NCBI GenBank assembly: GCA_019510125.1
Contig: JAEKKX010000022.1
Location: 40,223 to 104,222, forward strand
Length of the DNA: 64,000 nucleotides
Origin: Lysobacterales bacterium
Lineage (GTDB): Bacteria; Pseudomonadota; Gammaproteobacteria; Xanthomonadales; Xanthomonadaceae
Direction of reading: 5' to 3'
Shown: in pieces, positions 60,270 through 64,000 of the stretch
Layout: each line of letters starts with the position of its first letter
Position numbering within the stretch: the stretch's first letter is position 1
Made by a program: the position numbers and the translations under genes
Notes under the pieces: generated by a model
Seen by the model: the letters and a program-made list of their open reading frames with translations, nothing else
Databases searched by the model: none
Told to the model about the DNA's origin: nothing

Positions 60270-62072
60270 TCAGTCTTCGAAGGGGCGGATGGAATCGGGC
60301 ACGAGCTTCGCGCCCTGCTGCTGCATCAGGCGCTGCACGTCGGGATGGCCGAGGAAGGCCTCCTCGGCCGCCGCCTGCTTCTCGTCGCGCTGGCGGGCGT
60401 TGCGGGCGTGCATGGTCTCGGCGTTCGCGACCTTGCCGGTCTCGAACTTCAACTGCACCGGCCCGCCGAGCTGCGCCGACAGCGCGTCGGCGAGCGCCTT
60501 GATCAGCGCCGGGCTGCGCAGGTGGTCGTCCTCGGCCGACAGCGCCAGGCGCAAGGTGTCGCCGGCATGGGCCACGAAGGCGGCGTGGCCGGCGAGTTCG
60601 CGCACCGGTCCGCGCAGATCGCAGCGCTCGACGAGGTCGAGCCAGCGTTCGGCGTCGATCCCGGCCACGGTCGTGGCCGCGACGGGGTCCGTGCGGGTCG
60701 CGGCCGGCGGCGGCGCCGTGACTTCGATCCGCGAAGACGGGCGCGGCGGTTCGGAAGGCGCGGGGGCGACGGGGCGGGCTTCTACGGGGCGTGCTTCAAA
60801 GGCGCGGGCTTCGGGAGGGGACGCCCCGGCGCGGGCCGGATTGTCCAGCGCGACCGGCGGCAGCGGCCGCGACATCATCGGCGGCGGCTTCGCGGCCGCG
60901 CCCTCGAGCGCGGCGCGGGCGGCCTCGGGCCCGCGCGCGGCCGCGGCGGCCGGACGCTCGGGCTGGGTCGCACCGCCCTCGGCCGGGCGGAACGCCAGCA
61001 TGCGCAGCGCGGTCATCTCGAAACCGGCGCGCGGACTCGGCGCCAGGCCGATGTCGCGCCGTCCCTGCAGCGCCATCTGGTACCACAGTTGCACGACCTC
61101 GGGCCGCACTTGCGCGGCGATGCCATCGATGTCGACGCCGTCGGCCTCGACTTCGGCCGCGGGCACGAGCTGGCGGACCTGGATGCGGTGCAGCGCCTCG
61201 GCCATCGCGTCCAGCACACCGCTCCAGTCGGGCGAGAAATCGGCCAGCGCGGCGATCGCGTCGAGCAGCGCCTGGCCCTCGCCCGCCGCCAGCGCGGCCA
61301 GCACCGCGCCGACGCGGGTGCGATCGACCGTGCCGAGCATGGTCGCGACCCCGGCGTCGGTCAGCGGCGCGCCGCCGGCGCTGGCGCCGGTGTAAGCGAT
61401 GGCCTGGTCGAGCAGCGACAGACCATCGCGCAGGCTGCCGTCGGCGGCCTTGGCGAGCTGGCGGATCGCGCCGGGCTCGACCGGGATCTCCTCGGCGGCG
61501 AGGATCTTGGTCATCTGGCCCTGGATCTGGCCTTCCTCCAGCCGCTTGAGGTTGAACTGCAGGCAGCGCGACAGCACCGTCACCGGCAGCTTCTGCGGGT
61601 CGGTGGTCGCGAGCAGGAACTTGACGTGGCCCGGCGGCTCTTCCAGCGTCTTCAGCAGCGCGTTGAACGCCGACTTCGACAGCATGTGGACTTCGTCGAT
61701 CAGGTAGACCTTCACACGGCCGCGCGAGGGCATGTACTGGGCGTTGTCGATCACCTCGCGGACGTCGTCCACGCCGGTGTTCGAGGCCGCGTCGATCTCC
61801 AGCAGGTCGATGAACCGGCCGGCGTCGATGTCGCGGCAGGCGTTGCACTCGCCGCAGGGCTCGGCCGAAGTCCCGCGCTCGCAGTTCAGCGACTTGGCGA
61901 AGATCCGGGCGATGGTGGTCTTGCCCACCCCGCGGGTGCCGGTGAACAGGAAAGCGTGGTGGACCCGGCCGGTGTCGAGGGCGTTGCTGAGCGCGCGGAC
62001 GACGTGCTCCTGCCCGACGAGTTCGGCGAAGCGCCGGGGGCGCCACTTGCGGGCGAGGACGAGATAGGACAT
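60270..62072 (-). CDS. dnaX: DNA polymerase III subunit gamma/tau
   Basis: 600 residues. AAA+ clamp-loader domain: GTRGVGKTT (45-53), zinc site Cys64/Cys73/Cys76/Cys79, LIDEVHMLS Walker B, LLATTDPQKLPVTVLSR. Domain III follows to ~365, then a Pro/Ala-rich linker and the tau C-terminal domain. I saw no slippery A-rich sequence that would make gamma by frameshifting as in E. coli, so tau may be the only product. ATG at 62072 begins MSYLVLARKWRP. Confidence 0.95.
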   Translation of the reverse strand: MSYLVLARKWRPRRFAELVGQEHVVRALSNALDTGRVHHAFLFTGTRGVGKTTIARIFAKSLNCERGTSAEPCGECNACRDIDAGRFIDLLEIDAASNTGVDDVREVIDNAQYMPSRGRVKVYLIDEVHMLSKSAFNALLKTLEEPPGHVKFLLATTDPQKLPVTVLSRCLQFNLKRLEEGQIQGQMTKILAAEEIPVEPGAIRQLAKAADGSLRDGLSLLDQAIAYTGASAGGAPLTDAGVATMLGTVDRTRVGAVLAALAAGEGQALLDAIAALADFSPDWSGVLDAMAEALHRIQVRQLVPAAEVEADGVDIDGIAAQVRPEVVQLWYQMALQGRRDIGLAPSPRAGFEMTALRMLAFRPAEGGATQPERPAAAAARGPEAARAALEGAAAKPPPMMSRPLPPVALDNPARAGASPPEARAFEARPVEARPVAPAPSEPPRPSSRIEVTAPPPAATRTDPVAATTVAGIDAERWLDLVERCDLRGPVRELAGHAAFVAHAGDTLRLALSAEDDHLRSPALIKALADALSAQLGGPVQLKFETGKVANAETMHARNARQRDEKQAAAEEAFLGHPDVQRLMQQQGAKLVPDSIRPFED

Positions 62073-62124
62073 CCCGCCATTCTGCCACGCGGGCCGCCCC
62101 GCCCGGACCGTCGCCGGCGCTTCC

Positions 62125-62153
62125 TTGTCCGCCCCGGGGCCGGGCGCTAGAAT
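62125..62153 (+). promoter_or_regulatory. Promoter of tRNA-Ser
   Basis: TTGTCC (62125-62130), 17-nt spacer, TAGAAT (62148-62153), 46 nt before the tRNA. The best-matched sigma-70 promoter seen in the window. Confidence 0.65.
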
Positions 62154-62198
62154 GGGCGGTCCCGAGGGGCGGCCGGACGCCGCGCCGGAGGCGCCTGC

Positions 62199-62291
62199 GG
62201 AGAGGTGTCCGAGTGGTTGAAGGAGCACGCCTGGAAAGTGTGTAAGCGTCTAAACCGCGCTTCGGGGGTTCGAATCCCCCTCTCTCCGCCA
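62199..62291 (+). tRNA. tRNA-Ser(GGA)
   Basis: 93 nt with encoded CCA. The acceptor stem GGAGAGG pairs with TCTCTCC, with one G-T pair. Anticodon GGA at 62233-62235; a long variable arm and discriminator G are typical of tRNA-Ser. Read T-arm GGGGGTTCGAATCCCCC. A strong terminator follows, and an integrase gene starts 84 bp downstream, so its 3' end is probably the attachment site. Confidence 0.95.
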
Positions 62292-62301
62292 GATCTTCCA
62301 A

Positions 62302-62326
62302 ACCCCTGATTCGTCAGGGGTTTTTT
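62302..62326 (+). terminator. tRNA-Ser intrinsic terminator
   Basis: Stem ACCCCTGA, loop TTCG, complementary arm, then TTTTTT. Confidence 0.9.
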
Positions 62327-62340
62327 CTAGTCAGGAAGAT

Positions 62341-64000
62341 TTGGATGCAGGACACAAGTCGGGACACATCTCCCGATGCGCATCCCCCATCATCTCGTGC
62401 GTTCTCCCACCGGCGTCTGGTCGTTCCGGCAGCGTGTGCCCACCGACCTGCAGACGACGCTCGGCCGTCGGATCTTCAAGAAGACGCTCCGCACCGCGGA
62501 ACTGTCGGAGGCGCGACTGCGCGCACTCATGCTGGCCTCCCGCTATGCTCAAGCCTTCACCGTGTTGAGGGAGCAACGCGTGGACAAGCTGAGCAAGAAG
62601 GACGCGGACGCGCTCGTCGCCAAGCTCACAGGGGCCAACGACCTCCGCGACCTGACCCTCCACCGCACCCGCTCGCCGGACGGCACCGTCAGCGAGCGCT
62701 GGCAGATCGACAACGAGCTCGACCTGCGGATGTTCCAGTCGATGCAGCGCCCGTCCGGCGACCCGCTGATGGACGCGCTCAACGCGCCCGACCCGCCGCC
62801 GCAGGTTCGTCCTGAAACCCCTACTGTCACGGTCATCAAACTGGACGATGCCCGCGACGGCTGGCTGGCGAGCCTGAAGGGCAGCAGCCTGCCGAAAACC
62901 TGGACCATCAAGAAGACCGCCATCGAAGCGCTGGTCGCGTTCCTGGGTTCCAAGAAGAAGGTCCATACCATCCACCGCACCGACCTGGCCCGCTGGTATC
63001 AGCACATGCGAGACGCTGGTGCAGAAAATTCCACCCTGACGAACAAGCAGAGCTACATTGGCGGCAAGGGCGGATTTTTCGAATGGGCCATGGCCTCGGG
63101 CTACTACCCCGTCGGCGACAACCCGGCTGCGGGTCACGTCAGCTACTCCTCCCGTGAGAAGCGTGCTCGGCGAAAGTTCGGGTTCAAGCCTTACGACGCG
63201 CATCAGGTCCAGGCGCTGTTCGAGCCGGCCGCCCTCGAGACGTTGCCGCCTAACGCGCGCTGGGCCGCGCTGATCGGCCTCTACACGGGCGCCCGCGCGT
63301 CGGAGGTCGGGCAACTGCTGACCGCTGACATCTTTGAAGAGGATGGCGTCCCTTGCATTCGGATTTCCGACGAGGGCGAACATCAGAAGGTGAAGACCGA
63401 CGTGAGCCTACGCACCATCCCCATTCACCCGGATCTTCTCGCATTGGGATTTCTGGATTGGGTCGACCGCACACGCAAGGCCGGCCACGAGCGGCTATTC
63501 CCGGCGGCGAAGGCCGACGCGAAGAACGGTCAAGGCAACTGGATCTCCAAGGCGTTCAGCCGGCACCTCGATGCCGTGGGCAGGCACTGGCCAAAGGGGA
63601 AGCGCGGCTTCCACTCCCTCCGCAAAACGGTCATCCAAAACCTTCAGGGCGCAGGGGTGGTTTCAGAGCTTCGGGCCCAGCTTGTCGGCCATGAACTGGA
63701 TGACGAGCATCATGCTACTTACAGTCGTCCGTTTACTTTACGCGAAAAGCTGGATGGGATTGGTGGCTATTCACCTGGACTATCTGCACTCGCATTCAAC
63801 CTCAAACTGGGCGCTCTGCAACCATTGCTGCGGGAGCAAAATCGAGTGCGCAAGCAGGCTGAAATCTGCAGGCAGACCCAAGATATCTAGTGATCTGCCC
63901 CCACTCGGCCATACCACATGAAGCTGTAAAATCCGTCACCCCAAGAGGACGGACATAAAGAAGAGTCTATTCACAACTGAGCAGATCATCGCATCGACTC
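62341..64000. mobile_element. Edge of an integrated element at tRNA-Ser
   Basis: The integrase gene next to the tRNA, and a clear fall in G+C in the last ~300 bases, mark the left end of a phage or genomic island. The right end is beyond the window. 63891-64000 holds AT-richer sequence with no readable gene. Confidence 0.7.
62376..63890 (+). CDS. Tyrosine recombinase/phage integrase
   Basis: 504 residues. N-terminal and SAM-like core-binding domains (~1-260), then the catalytic domain with Arg307 in GARASEVG, HSLRKT (His413, Arg416), His439 in VGHELDDEHH and the nucleophile Tyr449 in ATYSR. All recognisable catalytic residues are present. Length and N-terminal layout (WSFRQRVPTDLQ) match DUF6538-type integrases that enter tRNA genes. 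Codon use becomes less G+C-rich toward the 3' end, a sign of transfer. Confidence 0.93.
   Translation: MRIPHHLVRSPTGVWSFRQRVPTDLQTTLGRRIFKKTLRTAELSEARLRALMLASRYAQAFTVLREQRVDKLSKKDADALVAKLTGANDLRDLTLHRTRSPDGTVSERWQIDNELDLRMFQSMQRPSGDPLMDALNAPDPPPQVRPETPTVTVIKLDDARDGWLASLKGSSLPKTWTIKKTAIEALVAFLGSKKKVHTIHRTDLARWYQHMRDAGAENSTLTNKQSYIGGKGGFFEWAMASGYYPVGDNPAAGHVSYSSREKRARRKFGFKPYDAHQVQALFEPAALETLPPNARWAALIGLYTGARASEVGQLLTADIFEEDGVPCIRISDEGEHQKVKTDVSLRTIPIHPDLLALGFLDWVDRTRKAGHERLFPAAKADAKNGQGNWISKAFSRHLDAVGRHWPKGKRGFHSLRKTVIQNLQGAGVVSELRAQLVGHELDDEHHATYSRPFTLREKLDGIGGYSPGLSALAFNLKLGALQPLLREQNRVRKQAEICRQTQDI

Noticed and set aside
60270..62072. Programmed frameshift in dnaX
   Set aside because: No A-rich slippery heptamer followed by a stop in the -1 frame was seen; the G+C-rich sequence makes it unlikely.

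Overview
The window is about 70% G+C, with densely packed genes on both strands and many ATGA stop/start overlaps. Gene content points to the Lysobacteraceae (Xanthomonadaceae), in the Lysobacter/Luteimonas/Xanthomonas range: a murD2-murL pair, an aspartate kinase/diaminopimelate decarboxylase fusion, XVIPCD-type type IV secretion effectors and several REP families. The call rests on protein families read by eye. The first ~62.3 kb looks chromosomal. The last 1.7 kb, behind a tRNA-Ser, is the edge of an integrated element.

Layout. 1-3042 (minus): two probable peptidoglycan-targeting effectors with a lipoprotein between them that may be the immunity protein. 3387-9155: hypothetical protein, DUF1223, patatin-like lipoprotein, RhlE helicase, beta-CASP metallo-beta-lactamase. 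9392-11681: two paralogous secreted proteins. 11895-14006: M13 peptidase. 14096-23157: ECF sigma/anti-sigma pair followed by an eight-gene lipid-modification cluster (desaturase, FAD oxidoreductase, DUF1365, two cyclopropane-synthase-like methyltransferases, DUF2878, DUF1295, lipocalin). The sigma gene and the cluster share the same promoter pattern, TGCATCC-N16-CGTATC. 23325-25358: an M13 paralogue without zinc ligands. 25367-28136: overlapping AAA+ ATPase, membrane protein and TPR protein. 28162-31623 (minus): polyhydroxyalkanoate synthase operon phaE-phaC with three small genes. 31720-35281: PssA, a hypothetical protein, 3-hydroxybutyrate oligomer hydrolase. 35404-37566: LuxR regulator, membrane metallopeptidase, OsmC.

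37598-40452: LysR regulator divergent from a DJ-1/GFA/NAD(P)-binding cluster. 40737-42800: EF-G paralogue. 42801-45412: a repeat-rich patch with two decayed stress-protein copies on either side of a cytochrome c gene. 45502-49297: lipoprotein, ssb, ispB, a small HhH protein, a REP cluster, dienelactone hydrolase. 49394-54882 (minus): murD2-murL and the lysine-pathway fusion, both supplying peptidoglycan precursors. 54959-58651: two PhzF paralogues, a GNAT, tandem duplications and a PhzF fragment. 58704-62072 (minus): HIT protein, recR, ebfC, dnaX. 62199-64000: tRNA-Ser(GGA), terminator and a tyrosine integrase.

Possible links: the sigma factor probably controls the lipid cluster; phaC/phaE and the oligomer hydrolase make and break polyhydroxybutyrate; MurD2/MurL and the LysC-LysA fusion supply D-glutamate and diaminopimelate; the effectors attack that same wall in rivals.
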